Below, in pieces: positions 1 to 7,045 of a stretch of DNA of 12,570 bases (position 1 is its first letter; every line of letters starts with the position of its first letter). The DNA comes from Desulfuromonadales bacterium. GTDB lineage: Bacteria > Desulfobacterota > Desulfuromonadia > Desulfuromonadales > UBA2294. The notes under the pieces are model-generated. The model was not told the origin of the DNA. It searched no databases and saw only the letters and a program-made list of their open reading frames with translations. The translations under genes and the position numbers were made by a program. The stretch spans positions 1 through 12,570 of the forward strand of contig JACUTX010000058.1 of assembly GCA_014859615.1 (NCBI GenBank). The letters are read 5' to 3'.

Positions 1-76
<76 letters not shown>

Positions 77-88
77 GAATAGGAAGCC

Positions 89-215
89 ACGTTTATAACG
101 AAACTGATGCAAGGTGTCAAGGAAATTTTCTTCATCCTCTGGCCGATGAAATTACGACAAGAAACTCCTCACAAAGATTGACAGAGCCCGTTTTATGACA
201 TAACGTTTATAACGA
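89..215. repeat. 13-bp exact direct repeat (89-101 and 203-215)
   Basis: The motif ACGTTTATAACGA occurs exactly at 89-101 and again at 203-215, in the same orientation. Its core CGTT-TAT-AACG is itself a short inverted repeat. The first copy covers the -10 region of the tRNA-Phe promoter. The second forms the apex of the long inverted repeat at 191-233. It could be two operator sites for one regulator, a duplicated promoter element, or chance in an AT-rich spacer. The sequence alone cannot decide. Confidence 0.6.
92..120 (-). promoter_or_regulatory. Sigma-70 promoter of tRNA-Phe
   Basis: On the minus strand a perfect -35 box TTGACA (115-120) is followed by a 17-bp spacer and the -10 box TATAAA (92-97, five of six consensus bases). 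Transcription should start near position 85, about nine bases before the 5' end of the tRNA. Spacing and box quality are what is expected for a strong stable-RNA promoter. The -10 box lies inside a 13-bp motif that recurs at 203-215. Confidence 0.8.
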
Positions 216-233
216 TGTTATGGAGTCATAAAA
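191..233. promoter_or_regulatory. Long inverted repeat in the leader of the aap operon
   Basis: Outer arms TTTTATGAC (191-199) and GTCATAAAA (225-233) are perfectly complementary. Inner arms ATAAC (200-204) and GTTAT (217-221) extend the stem past a three-base bulge, leaving a 12-base loop. The 8-base direct repeat AGAGCCCG (183-190 and 243-250) flanks the structure. A perfect -35-like TTGACA lies at 178-183. The best downstream -10 candidates (TAACGT at 201-206 with 17-bp spacing, CATAAC at 199-204 with 15-bp) are weak, but would fall within the repeat. This fits an operator overlapping the aapJ promoter, or a leader RNA hairpin. The remainder of 121-350 shows no gene. Confidence 0.5.
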
Positions 234-350
234 GTTGTCAGTAGAGCCCGCAGCAACGCGCTGTGTTCACTTGTTTTTTGAGCGTGCAAAAGACTCTGCA
301 AAAGTAAACCCGGTACGGATCAATGCAGCATCTAACGAAAAGGAGGAGAG

Positions 351-1370
351 ATGAAAATCACAAAGATTCTGGCCCTGCTCATGAGTTTATCCTTGCTGAC
401 GGTCGCGTTTGCGTACGCGGGGAAAGACCTGGATGCAGTCAAGAAAAAAGGATTTGTTCAGGCGGGTGTTAACGGCGGTGTTTTCGGTTTTGGCATGCCG
501 GATAATAAAGGGGTCTGGCGCGGACTCGATGTCGATACGGCCCGGGCTGTCGCTGCGGCCGTCTTTGGTGATGCCAACAAGGTGAAGTTCACTCCATTGA
601 CCGCTCAGCAGCGTTTTACCGCTCTGCAATCGGGTGAGATCGATGTGCTGACCCGGAATGCGACCCGGACCCTGAGTCGTGACACCCAACTCGGTCTCAA
701 TTTTGCAACGGTCAATTATTATGATGGTCAAGGTTTTCTGGTGGCAAAAAAACTCGGAGTCAAGAGCGCCAGGGAGCTGAGCGGCGCAACAGTCTGCGTC
801 CTGCCGGGAACCACGACTGAACAGAATGCTGCCGATTTCTTCCGGAGTAACAAGATGGATTGGAAACCGGTAGTGATCGAATCGACCAGCGAACTCGCCA
901 AGACTTTTTTTGCCGGCCGGTGTGACGTCCTCACCTCGGATGCGTCCCAGTTGGCAGGGAGCCGGGCGATTTCTCCCAATCCGCAAGATTATATAATTCT
1001 CCCGGAGATCATCTCCAAAGAGCCGTTGGCCCCTGCCGTACGGCATGGCGATGACCAGTGGCGTGATATCGTCGATTTCAGCGTTCTGGCGATGATCAAT
1101 GCCGAAGAGCTGGGGATTACATCCAAAAATGTTGACCAGATGCTCAAGAGTACCGATCCGGCTGTGCAACGTTTTCTCGGGGTGATCGAAGGGAACGGTG
1201 CTGCACTCGGTCTCAACGAAAAGTGGGCTTACAACATCATCAAGCAGGTCGGCAACTACGGCGAAATTTTTGAAAACAACGTTGGCGCCAAAACGACTCT
1301 TGGTCTGGAGCGTGGATTGAATGCCCTCTGGACTGATGGTGGACTGATGTATTCGCCTCCATTCAAGTAA
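351..1370 (+). CDS. aapJ: General L-amino acid ABC transporter, periplasmic substrate-binding protein
   Basis: This 339-residue protein binds polar L-amino acids in the periplasm and delivers them to the AapQM permease. Residues 1-23 form a classical signal peptide (KITK, a leucine-rich core, then AYA before Gly24). The mature protein is a family-3 solute-binding protein (SBP_bac_3). The GLDVDTARAVAAAVFG block (58-73), the LTRNATRTLSRD segment (100-111) and the C-terminal NALWTDGGLMYSPPFK are characteristic of AapJ/BztA rather than of single-amino-acid binders. C149 and C191 are the only cysteines of the mature chain and could form a disulfide. Length matches the family. The ATG is preceded by a strong Shine-Dalgarno sequence containing AGGAGG. 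It is the first gene of a four-gene operon. Substrate range (Asp/Glu/Asn/Gln or broader) cannot be read from the sequence. Confidence 0.93.
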   Translation: MKITKILALLMSLSLLTVAFAYAGKDLDAVKKKGFVQAGVNGGVFGFGMPDNKGVWRGLDVDTARAVAAAVFGDANKVKFTPLTAQQRFTALQSGEIDVLTRNATRTLSRDTQLGLNFATVNYYDGQGFLVAKKLGVKSARELSGATVCVLPGTTTEQNAADFFRSNKMDWKPVVIESTSELAKTFFAGRCDVLTSDASQLAGSRAISPNPQDYIILPEIISKEPLAPAVRHGDDQWRDIVDFSVLAMINAEELGITSKNVDQMLKSTDPAVQRFLGVIEGNGAALGLNEKWAYNIIKQVGNYGEIFENNVGAKTTLGLERGLNALWTDGGLMYSPPFK

Positions 1371-1392
1371 TGAAGTAACGATATACTGTCTG

Positions 1393-1427
1393 GCCGGGGA
1401 GGCGCCTTTTGCCGACGCCTCCCCGGC
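1393..1427 (+). promoter_or_regulatory. GC-rich 12-bp hairpin between aapJ and aapQ
   Basis: GCCGGGGAGGCG (1393-1404) and CGCCTCCCCGGC (1416-1427) form a perfect 12-bp stem around an 11-base loop, 22 bases after the aapJ stop. No immediate U-tract follows (the next bases are AACAGCTAAAAAA), so it is not a textbook terminator. In ABC importer operons a strong hairpin after the binding-protein gene commonly stabilises the upstream mRNA and attenuates read-through, so the binding protein exceeds the permeases. That role is inferred here. The upstream-most in-frame TTG of aapQ (1409) falls within the loop, which makes it an unlikely start. Confidence 0.75.
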
Positions 1428-1495
1428 AACAGCTAAAAAATTTCTCTTTTGACCCGGTTTTTTGCCATCAAAATCATATCAGCACAGGACCCCCT

Positions 1496-2695
1496 TTGAA
1501 TAGAGAGCCCTCAATCACAACCGATGCAGAACTGGTTCCGGGGACAGCGGCATTCTGGCGTGACCCGGAAAAACGAGCGATTGTTTTTCAGGTCGTTGCA
1601 CTGATCTTGGTCGCATTTGTCAGTTATTATCTTTATTCCAACACTCAGACCAATCTCGAGCGGCAGTCGATCGCGACCGGATTCGGTTTCCTCGATAAGG
1701 AAGCCGGGTTTGAGATCGGTGAGTCGGTTTTCGCTTTTTCGGCATCAGACAGCTACGCCGATGCTCTTTTGGTCGGCGCTCTCAACACGATCAAAGTCTC
1801 TTTCATCGGGATCTTTTTCACGGTTATTCTCGGGACCGTGATTGGCGTTTCGCGCCTCTCATCAAACTGGCTGGTGGCTAAAATTGCGGCTGGCTATATA
1901 GAACTGATGCAGAACATTCCGATCCTGCTGCAGCTCTTCTTCTGGTATGCAATCTTTTACGAATCGTTCCCCTCCCCCCGTGAGGCACTGAACCCTTTGA
2001 GTGGTGTTTTTTTATGCAATCGCGGGCTGGTCTTTGCCGTCCCCGAGGCGCACGCAGCCCATGCCGCAATGGGGTGGGCGTTGGTTGCCGCACTGGCTAT
2101 CAGTTGGGGACTGCATCGCTGGGGTAAAATTCGCCAGGCCCGCACCGGGCAGATTTTCCCTTCGATCCTGGTTGCAATCGGTCTCACGCTGACACTGCCG
2201 CTTGTTGCCTGGCTCCTTTACGGCGCCCCGACCGGAATGGACGTCCCGAAACTGAACGGCTTTAATTTTAAGGGAGGGGTAACGGTCAGCCCTGAATTCA
2301 GCGCGCTGCTTTTAGGTCTGGTCTTTTATACTGCGGCATTTGTCGCCGAAATCGTGCGGGCCGGGATTCAATCGGTCGGGCGCGGTCAGATCGAGGCGGC
2401 GAAAGCGGTCGGTCTGAACACCAGCCAGGTCTTGCATCTGGTCGTTTTGCCTCAGGCGCTGCGGGTGATTATTCCGCCTTTGACCAGCCAACTGCTCAAT
2501 CTGATCAAAAACAGTTCGCTGGCGATTGCCATCGGTTATTCTGATTTTGTGGCGATCACCAATACAACGATCAATCAGACCGGTCAGGCGATCGAAGGGG
2601 TGGCGCTGATCATGCTGGTCTATCTCTTTTTCAGTCTCTCTACCTCTTTATTTATGAACATCTACAATAAAAAAATGGCTCTGGTGGAGAGGTGA
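1496..2695 (+). CDS. aapQ: General L-amino acid ABC transporter, permease AapQ
   Basis: This inner-membrane permease forms the translocation channel with AapM. The frame is open from TTG 1409, but that codon lies in the loop of the GC-rich hairpin. I prefer TTG 1496, which has AGGA six bases upstream and gives 399 residues, close to other AapQ proteins. No in-frame ATG exists near the N-terminus. After a short cytoplasmic tail comes a first membrane helix (about 25-47). The TNLERQSIATGFGFL segment typical of the Aap/Bzt permeases follows, then the permease domain begins at about residue 90. The cytoplasmic EAA loop that docks on the ATPase is clear (EAAKAVGLNTSQ...VVLP, about 300-319). A hydrophobic insertion before the EAA region is usual for AapQ. 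The stop is five bases before aapM. The start codon is the main uncertainty. Confidence 0.9.
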   Translation: MNREPSITTDAELVPGTAAFWRDPEKRAIVFQVVALILVAFVSYYLYSNTQTNLERQSIATGFGFLDKEAGFEIGESVFAFSASDSYADALLVGALNTIKVSFIGIFFTVILGTVIGVSRLSSNWLVAKIAAGYIELMQNIPILLQLFFWYAIFYESFPSPREALNPLSGVFLCNRGLVFAVPEAHAAHAAMGWALVAALAISWGLHRWGKIRQARTGQIFPSILVAIGLTLTLPLVAWLLYGAPTGMDVPKLNGFNFKGGVTVSPEFSALLLGLVFYTAAFVAEIVRAGIQSVGRGQIEAAKAVGLNTSQVLHLVVLPQALRVIIPPLTSQLLNLIKNSSLAIAIGYSDFVAITNTTINQTGQAIEGVALIMLVYLFFSLSTSLFMNIYNKKMALVER

Positions 2696-2699
2696 TTTT

Positions 2700-3791
2700 A
2701 TGAAAAAGCTGCCGACGCAAAAGCGTGAATATCTCGCCCCGCCGATCACCGAGGTCGGGTTTATCGGCTGGCTGCACAGCAATCTGTTTAACAACTGGTA
2801 CAACTCATTACTGACGATTATTATTCTGCTGCTGTTCTGGCAGCTGGTGCCGCCTTTCTTCAGCTGGGCCTTTATCAACAGCCTCTGGAACAGCTCTGCC
2901 GCAGAATGCCGTGACATTGACGGGGCCTGCTGGTCGATTATTCCGCGAAATGTCGACTTTATCTTTTTCGGGTTTTTTCCCGAAGATCAGCAGTGGCGTC
3001 CGGGACTCGCCATGTTTCTGCTTCTCGGTATGGTCTTCTACTCCAAAGATCGCAACCGCTGGAAAAAATCACTCTTCGTCTATTGGACGATTAATCTGGT
3101 GGTGATGGGGACGTTGATGTACGGCGGCGTGTTCGGAATGCCGGTGGTTGAAACCGCCCAGTGGAGCGGGCTGCCGTTGACCTTCATGCTCGCTCTGTTC
3201 GGTATGGTGGCGGCCTACCCGATCGGGGTACTGCTCGCCCTTGGACGAAAATCGCGGATGCCGGCGATCAAGACCCTCTGTGTAGTCTACATTGAGATGA
3301 TTCGCGGCGTCCCGTTGATCAGTCTGCTGTTCATGTCGTCGGTGATGTTTCCGCTCTTTCTCCCCGAAGGGGTGACGATCGACAAGGTGCTGCGGGCCCA
3401 GGCGGCGATTATCCTCTTTACGGCTGCCTATATCGCCGAAGTGGTGCGTGGTGGTCTGCAGGCGATGCCGCGTGGCCAGTTTGAAGCGGCGGATTCCATC
3501 GGCTTGAACTACAGTCAGACCATGCGGCTGATTATCCTGCCACAGGCGTTGAAAATTGTGATTCCACCGTCGGTAGGGATTCTCCTGTCGGCTTTCAAGG
3601 ATACCTCCCTGGTGGTTATTATCGCTCTTTATGACATTTTGAAGACGACCAAAGTCACCTTGTCTAACCCCCAGTGGACAAACTATTCGACCGAAGCTTA
3701 TCTTTTTCTGGCCCTGTTCTATTTCATCTGCTGTTATTCGATGTCAAGCTACAGTCGCAAGCTCGAAAAAGAGCTGCACACCGGCCATTAA
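2700..3791 (+). CDS. aapM: General L-amino acid ABC transporter, permease AapM
   Basis: This is the second inner-membrane permease of the importer, 363 residues. An N-terminal helix lies at about 37-55. A periplasmic stretch follows with two cysteines in CRDIDGACW (C70, C77), a pattern also seen in other AapM/BztC proteins. Further helices lie at about 102-113, 125-142 and 160-182, then the canonical amino acid permease core. The EAA loop reads EAADSIGLNYSQ...IILP (262-281), close to that of AapQ and consistent with a heterodimer. The ATG is preceded by GGAGAGG (2686-2692) at good spacing and lies four bases after the aapQ stop, so the two genes are probably translationally coupled. Confidence 0.93.
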   Translation: MKKLPTQKREYLAPPITEVGFIGWLHSNLFNNWYNSLLTIIILLLFWQLVPPFFSWAFINSLWNSSAAECRDIDGACWSIIPRNVDFIFFGFFPEDQQWRPGLAMFLLLGMVFYSKDRNRWKKSLFVYWTINLVVMGTLMYGGVFGMPVVETAQWSGLPLTFMLALFGMVAAYPIGVLLALGRKSRMPAIKTLCVVYIEMIRGVPLISLLFMSSVMFPLFLPEGVTIDKVLRAQAAIILFTAAYIAEVVRGGLQAMPRGQFEAADSIGLNYSQTMRLIILPQALKIVIPPSVGILLSAFKDTSLVVIIALYDILKTTKVTLSNPQWTNYSTEAYLFLALFYFICCYSMSSYSRKLEKELHTGH

Positions 3792-3814
3792 TACTTTTAT
3801 TTTGCGAGTTAATC

Positions 3815-4588
3815 ATGAATGAAACGGTCAACAAAACACCATCAGATCCCGCTGACAAGCCGATCATCGAAATCATCAAAATGCATAAATGGTACGGTGA
3901 TTTCCATGTGCTCAGCGACATCAATCTGCAAGTACAGCCTAAAGAGAGAATCGTTATCTGCGGTCCGTCCGGCTCGGGGAAGTCGACCCTGATCCGCTGC
4001 ATCAATCGCCTCGAAGAGCACCAGCGCGGGCAGATCATTGTGAACGGCACCGAACTGACCAACGATATTAAAAACATCGAAAAGGTCAGGATGGAGGTCG
4101 GAATGGTTTTTCAGCACTTCAATCTCTTTCCGCATCTCTCTATTCTCGACAATTTAACGGTTGGACCGATCTGGGTTCGCAAGACGGCAAAGAAGAAAGC
4201 CGAAGAGCAGGCGATGCTCTATCTGGAAAAGGTGCATATTGCCGAGCAGGCGAAGAAGTTTCCCGGACAGCTCTCCGGCGGCCAGCAGCAGCGGGTCGCA
4301 ATCGCCCGCAGCTTATGTATGAATCCGCAGGTGATGCTCTTTGATGAACCGACCTCGGCGCTCGATCCGGAGATGATTAAAGAGGTGCTCGATGTCATGA
4401 TCGATCTGGCCGAAGAGGGGATGACGATGATCGTGGTGACCCACGAGATGGGTTTTGCCAAAAGCGTTGCGGATCGGGTGATGTTTATGGATGAAGGGCA
4501 GATCGTCGAAGAGAACAATCCAAATGATTTCTTTGACAATCCGAAACACGACCGAACCAAGCTGTTTCTCAGCCAGATTCTCGGCTGA
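3815..4588 (+). CDS. aapP: General L-amino acid ABC transporter, ATP-binding protein AapP
   Basis: This 257-residue cytoplasmic ATPase drives the importer. All motifs are intact: A-loop Y27, Walker A GPSGSGKST (50-58), Q-loop Q100, signature LSGGQ (153-157), Walker B MLFDEP (174-179), D-loop SALD (181-184) and switch H210. Length and the C-terminal FFDNPKHDRTKLFLSQIL ending are typical of polar amino acid ATPases (GlnQ/AapP group). The frame is open further upstream (to 3674), but that stretch overlaps aapM out of phase and shows no family similarity. ATG 3815 lies 23 bases after the aapM stop. Its Shine-Dalgarno sequence is weak (GCGAG), unlike the strong sites of aapJ and aapM. It ends the operon. 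Confidence 0.95.
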   Translation: MNETVNKTPSDPADKPIIEIIKMHKWYGDFHVLSDINLQVQPKERIVICGPSGSGKSTLIRCINRLEEHQRGQIIVNGTELTNDIKNIEKVRMEVGMVFQHFNLFPHLSILDNLTVGPIWVRKTAKKKAEEQAMLYLEKVHIAEQAKKFPGQLSGGQQQRVAIARSLCMNPQVMLFDEPTSALDPEMIKEVLDVMIDLAEEGMTMIVVTHEMGFAKSVADRVMFMDEGQIVEENNPNDFFDNPKHDRTKLFLSQILG

Positions 4589-4592
4589 CCCG

Positions 4593-4614
4593 GTCTGATC
4601 CGTGAAGATCAGAC
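4593..4614. terminator. Hairpin shared by two convergent genes
   Basis: GTCTGATC (4593-4600) and GATCAGAC (4607-4614) form a perfect 8-bp stem around CGTGAA. It lies five bases after the aapP stop and includes the stop codon of the convergent asparaginase-like gene (4609-4611). On the plus strand it is followed by GG and then TTTC, a poor U-tract. On the minus strand no U-tract follows. It is probably a weak bidirectional terminator or an mRNA 3' end-protecting hairpin. Confidence 0.45.
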
Positions 4615-5091
4615 GGTTTCAAATCGATTCTCCTTAACATTTTTGCGTGCCTTGAGCGGGTCGAAGAGCCTGCCGTTCATGACAATATAGACCCCCTCCG
4701 GCAAAAGCTGAACAGCGGTCAAGGCGCTGGCGATATTATAAAGTGCATCGCTGCTCCGAAAGCGGGCCGGCTGCATCGCACCGGTCAACACAATCGTTTT
4801 CCCAGCGATCCCCAGCAGCGCTCTCCCGGTCTCAATCATCGTATCAGTGCCGTGAGTAATCACGATCTGCGCAGATTCGCTTTCTGCAACCGCCCGGCGG
4901 ATTTCAGCACGATCTTCCGGGGTCATTTCGAGACTGTCTTTTTGCAACAGCGGCCTGATCCGACAGTCGATTGTCAGATTGGCTTCACGCAACACCTCCA
5001 AAATTTGTGGTTCACCAACCTGAAACGAACTTTTGGCATCGAAGTAGACCTTATCGATCGTCCCACCGGTGGTCAGAATCTCGATCGGCAT
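4609..5091 (-). CDS. Single-domain asparaginase/glutaminase-like protein
   Basis: The protein has 160 residues and corresponds only to the N-terminal domain of L-asparaginase (PF00710), whose full enzymes have about 330 residues. Visible active-site elements are TTGGTID (nucleophile-type T11), Y16, the DSLEMT segment (52-57), HGTDT (80-84, with T82 and D83) and a lysine (K150) placed like the catalytic lysine of AnsA/AnsB. The chain stops ten residues later, before any C-terminal domain. It is not obviously a broken gene: the ending is clean and no C-terminal remnant follows. I chose ATG 5091 because AAGGAG lies nine bases upstream. GTG 5121, giving ten extra residues and also preceded by a GGGAG, is an alternative. 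No signal peptide is present, so it is cytoplasmic. It lies downstream of the UbiD-family gene on the same strand and converges with the amino acid importer. Hydrolysis of Asn or Gln is plausible but unproven. Confidence 0.85.
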   Translation of the reverse strand: MPIEILTTGGTIDKVYFDAKSSFQVGEPQILEVLREANLTIDCRIRPLLQKDSLEMTPEDRAEIRRAVAESESAQIVITHGTDTMIETGRALLGIAGKTIVLTGAMQPARFRSSDALYNIASALTAVQLLPEGVYIVMNGRLFDPLKARKNVKENRFETV

Positions 5092-5166
5092 ACCCCTCTT
5101 CTCCTTTTGAATCTCTGACACTGTTTCTCCCTGCGCGGTGTGCGCCGCTGCAAATCTGCGGCAAGG

Positions 5167-7011
5167 TTAATCAATAATTCCGTGCAGAACGCCGCCGGCC
5201 GCCGCAAGGGCATCGACTCGTTTTTCAATCGCCGGGTCGGCCACCAGGGACGGCGCATGATGCGGCTTGGCCCGGGCGTCGATCACCAGCGCGCCGCGAC
5301 ACCCCCAATGCTTGCCGGAAAACCCGGCACCGATACCGTAAATATCGGCAGCCGGATCGGAACGGGTAAAGACGTTCCAGACAAAATTATCGAGAGTCGC
5401 CGCGCAAAACCGGCTGTCATCGACAATCACCAGCAGCGGCCAGCGATTAATCGGGTGGTCATCGGCAAAACAGGCACAGAAATTTTCAATCGTCGGGTCG
5501 TTATTGTCGCGCCCCCCTTTTGCGGCCGGGCCGGTCATTGCCAGAATCCCCGGCATGACAACCTGCGGAGCTGAAAACCGGGACGGGAGAGAGAGATTGT
5601 CCGGCAGCCGGGTCGGCAACTCTCTCTTCGGCGACCCGGTCGCCGCGATCACCAGCTTCGATCCCCGGTTCAGACCGGAGCCGGAATAGTCGAGAGTATC
5701 AATGCTGGTGCGGGTGGTAAAATGGAGATCGCGACGCCAGTCGACCCGTTCGAGCATGTGACGGAAAAAATCTGGAATTCGGTGGATGTCGAGCTGTGGA
5801 TCATCCTGTGCGTTGGCGATCCAGAGATATTTGGCGAGAGAGAGTTGTCCTTGGCCGAGGATGGCATTCGCCTGAGTCAAAAGCTCCAGCGGCCCGTCAT
5901 CCGGCAGACCCGGCGTGTAGCGCTCACTGCCGATGGCAAACAGAAGCGGATGCACACCGGCAGCATCGACGGCATGCACCGCTTTGACGCCCGGCAAAAG
6001 GTCGGGGATCAGATCACCGGTCAGTTCGTGAATAAAGGCGCCGAAACTCGTATCTTCCTGCGGCGGGCGACCGACGGTTGTAAATGGCCAGATCGCATCG
6101 GGACGGTGATAGACCTGCGTGACCCGCATGACCGGGAAGTCGTGCGTCAGACTGTAATAGCCGAGATGATCGCCAAATGGCCCTTCTGGCAGCCGTTTGT
6201 GCAGGTCGATCTCCCCGACCAGACAGAAATCAGCCTCGGCCGGAACCGGCAGCTGGCCAGGGAGCTGCTGCATCGGAATCCGGTGACCGCCGAGCAGACC
6301 GGCGAAGGCGAGTTCCGGCATCCCTTCCGGCAGCGGCATCACCGCCGCAACCGTGAGACTCGGCGGTCCGCCGACAAAAATATTGACTTTAAGCGGTCTC
6401 CCCTGCTCCAGCGCTCTGCTGTGATGAACGCCGATGCCGCGGTGAATCTGATAGTGCAGACCGACCTCTTCTTCCGGAGTGTAGCGGTTCCCCGATATCT
6501 GAATCCGGTACATGCCGAGATTGGAGTGGCGCACCCCCGGAGAATCAGGGTGCTCTGAATAGACCTGCGGCAGAGTGATAAAGGCGCCGCCATCCTCGGG
6601 CCATGAGACCAGCTGCGGCAGGTCGGAAAGAGCGCAGCGATTTGTTGTGGATAATCCCTGGGAGACTTTTTTCGGGAGGAGATGCAGGGCGGCCAGCCCG
6701 ATACCGGGGAGGGAAAACGGCTCTCTGAGCGCGTGCCGGGGGTTGAGTTTGAGGGCGACCATTTTTTCAATGACCGGGAGCGTATCACGAAAAAGGAAGC
6801 GGGTTCGCTCCAGAGTGCCAAATAGATTTCCGAGCAGCGGGAAACGACACCCTTTAACGTTTGTAAACAGAAGTGCCGGGCCGTTGGCGGCGTAGACCCG
6901 GCGCTGGATTGCTCCGGCTTCCAGATGTGGATCGACTTCACAGTCGATGCGGATCAGCTGACCATGCTGTTCAAGATCGCGCACGCAGCTTTGCAGATTG
7001 CGGTACCCCAT
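5167..7011 (-). CDS. UbiD-family decarboxylase (prenylated-FMN dependent)
   Basis: This 614-residue cytoplasmic enzyme belongs to the reversible (de)carboxylases that use prenylated FMN on aromatic or unsaturated acids, including steps in quinone synthesis. Family landmarks appear in order: the N-terminal MGYRNLQSCVRDLEQHGQL; SNLGMYRIQ with N164 and R169; IHRGIGVHH with H190; GGPPSLTVAA; PEGMPEL with E233; and PEGPFGDHLGYYS with E276 and D281. By position these match the metal/cofactor ligands (N, H, E) and the E-R-E network of characterised UbiD/Fdc enzymes, with Asp at the last site. It is longer than the usual roughly 490 residues, the excess lying mainly in the C-terminal half. ATG 7011 fits the family N-terminus; ATG 7020 is equally possible. 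The longer open frame (to 7149) is rejected because a promoter lies within it. A role in menaquinone synthesis is possible, but no menaquinone gene or UbiX is nearby. Confidence 0.9.
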   Translation of the reverse strand: MGYRNLQSCVRDLEQHGQLIRIDCEVDPHLEAGAIQRRVYAANGPALLFTNVKGCRFPLLGNLFGTLERTRFLFRDTLPVIEKMVALKLNPRHALREPFSLPGIGLAALHLLPKKVSQGLSTTNRCALSDLPQLVSWPEDGGAFITLPQVYSEHPDSPGVRHSNLGMYRIQISGNRYTPEEEVGLHYQIHRGIGVHHSRALEQGRPLKVNIFVGGPPSLTVAAVMPLPEGMPELAFAGLLGGHRIPMQQLPGQLPVPAEADFCLVGEIDLHKRLPEGPFGDHLGYYSLTHDFPVMRVTQVYHRPDAIWPFTTVGRPPQEDTSFGAFIHELTGDLIPDLLPGVKAVHAVDAAGVHPLLFAIGSERYTPGLPDDGPLELLTQANAILGQGQLSLAKYLWIANAQDDPQLDIHRIPDFFRHMLERVDWRRDLHFTTRTSIDTLDYSGSGLNRGSKLVIAATGSPKRELPTRLPDNLSLPSRFSAPQVVMPGILAMTGPAAKGGRDNNDPTIENFCACFADDHPINRWPLLVIVDDSRFCAATLDNFVWNVFTRSDPAADIYGIGAGFSGKHWGCRGALVIDARAKPHHAPSLVADPAIEKRVDALAAAGGVLHGIID

Positions 7012-7045
7012 AAATCTCATCTTCGTTCGAGTTAGTGTGCAGAAG

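Noticed and set aside
387..1169. Minus-strand open frame of 260 codons opposite aapJ
   Set aside because: It lies wholly within a well-supported gene, has no ribosome site or recognisable domain, and its composition looks like a codon shadow.
1393..1427. Hairpin as a full intrinsic terminator ending transcription after aapJ
   Set aside because: No U-tract follows the stem and the permease and ATPase genes downstream have no obvious promoter of their own, so partial attenuation or mRNA protection is more likely.
1409..1495. N-terminal extension of AapQ from TTG 1409
   Set aside because: The codon lies in the loop of the 12-bp hairpin with no ribosome site, and the extension does not resemble AapQ N-termini.
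3674..3814. 47-residue upstream extension of AapP overlapping aapM
   Set aside because: It overlaps the conserved AapM C-terminus in another phase and lacks any AapP similarity; ATG 3815 gives the normal family length.
5722..6558. Plus-strand open frame of 278 codons opposite the UbiD-family gene
   Set aside because: Entirely antisense to a conserved enzyme; the translation is Arg/Gln-rich without motifs, as expected of a shadow frame.
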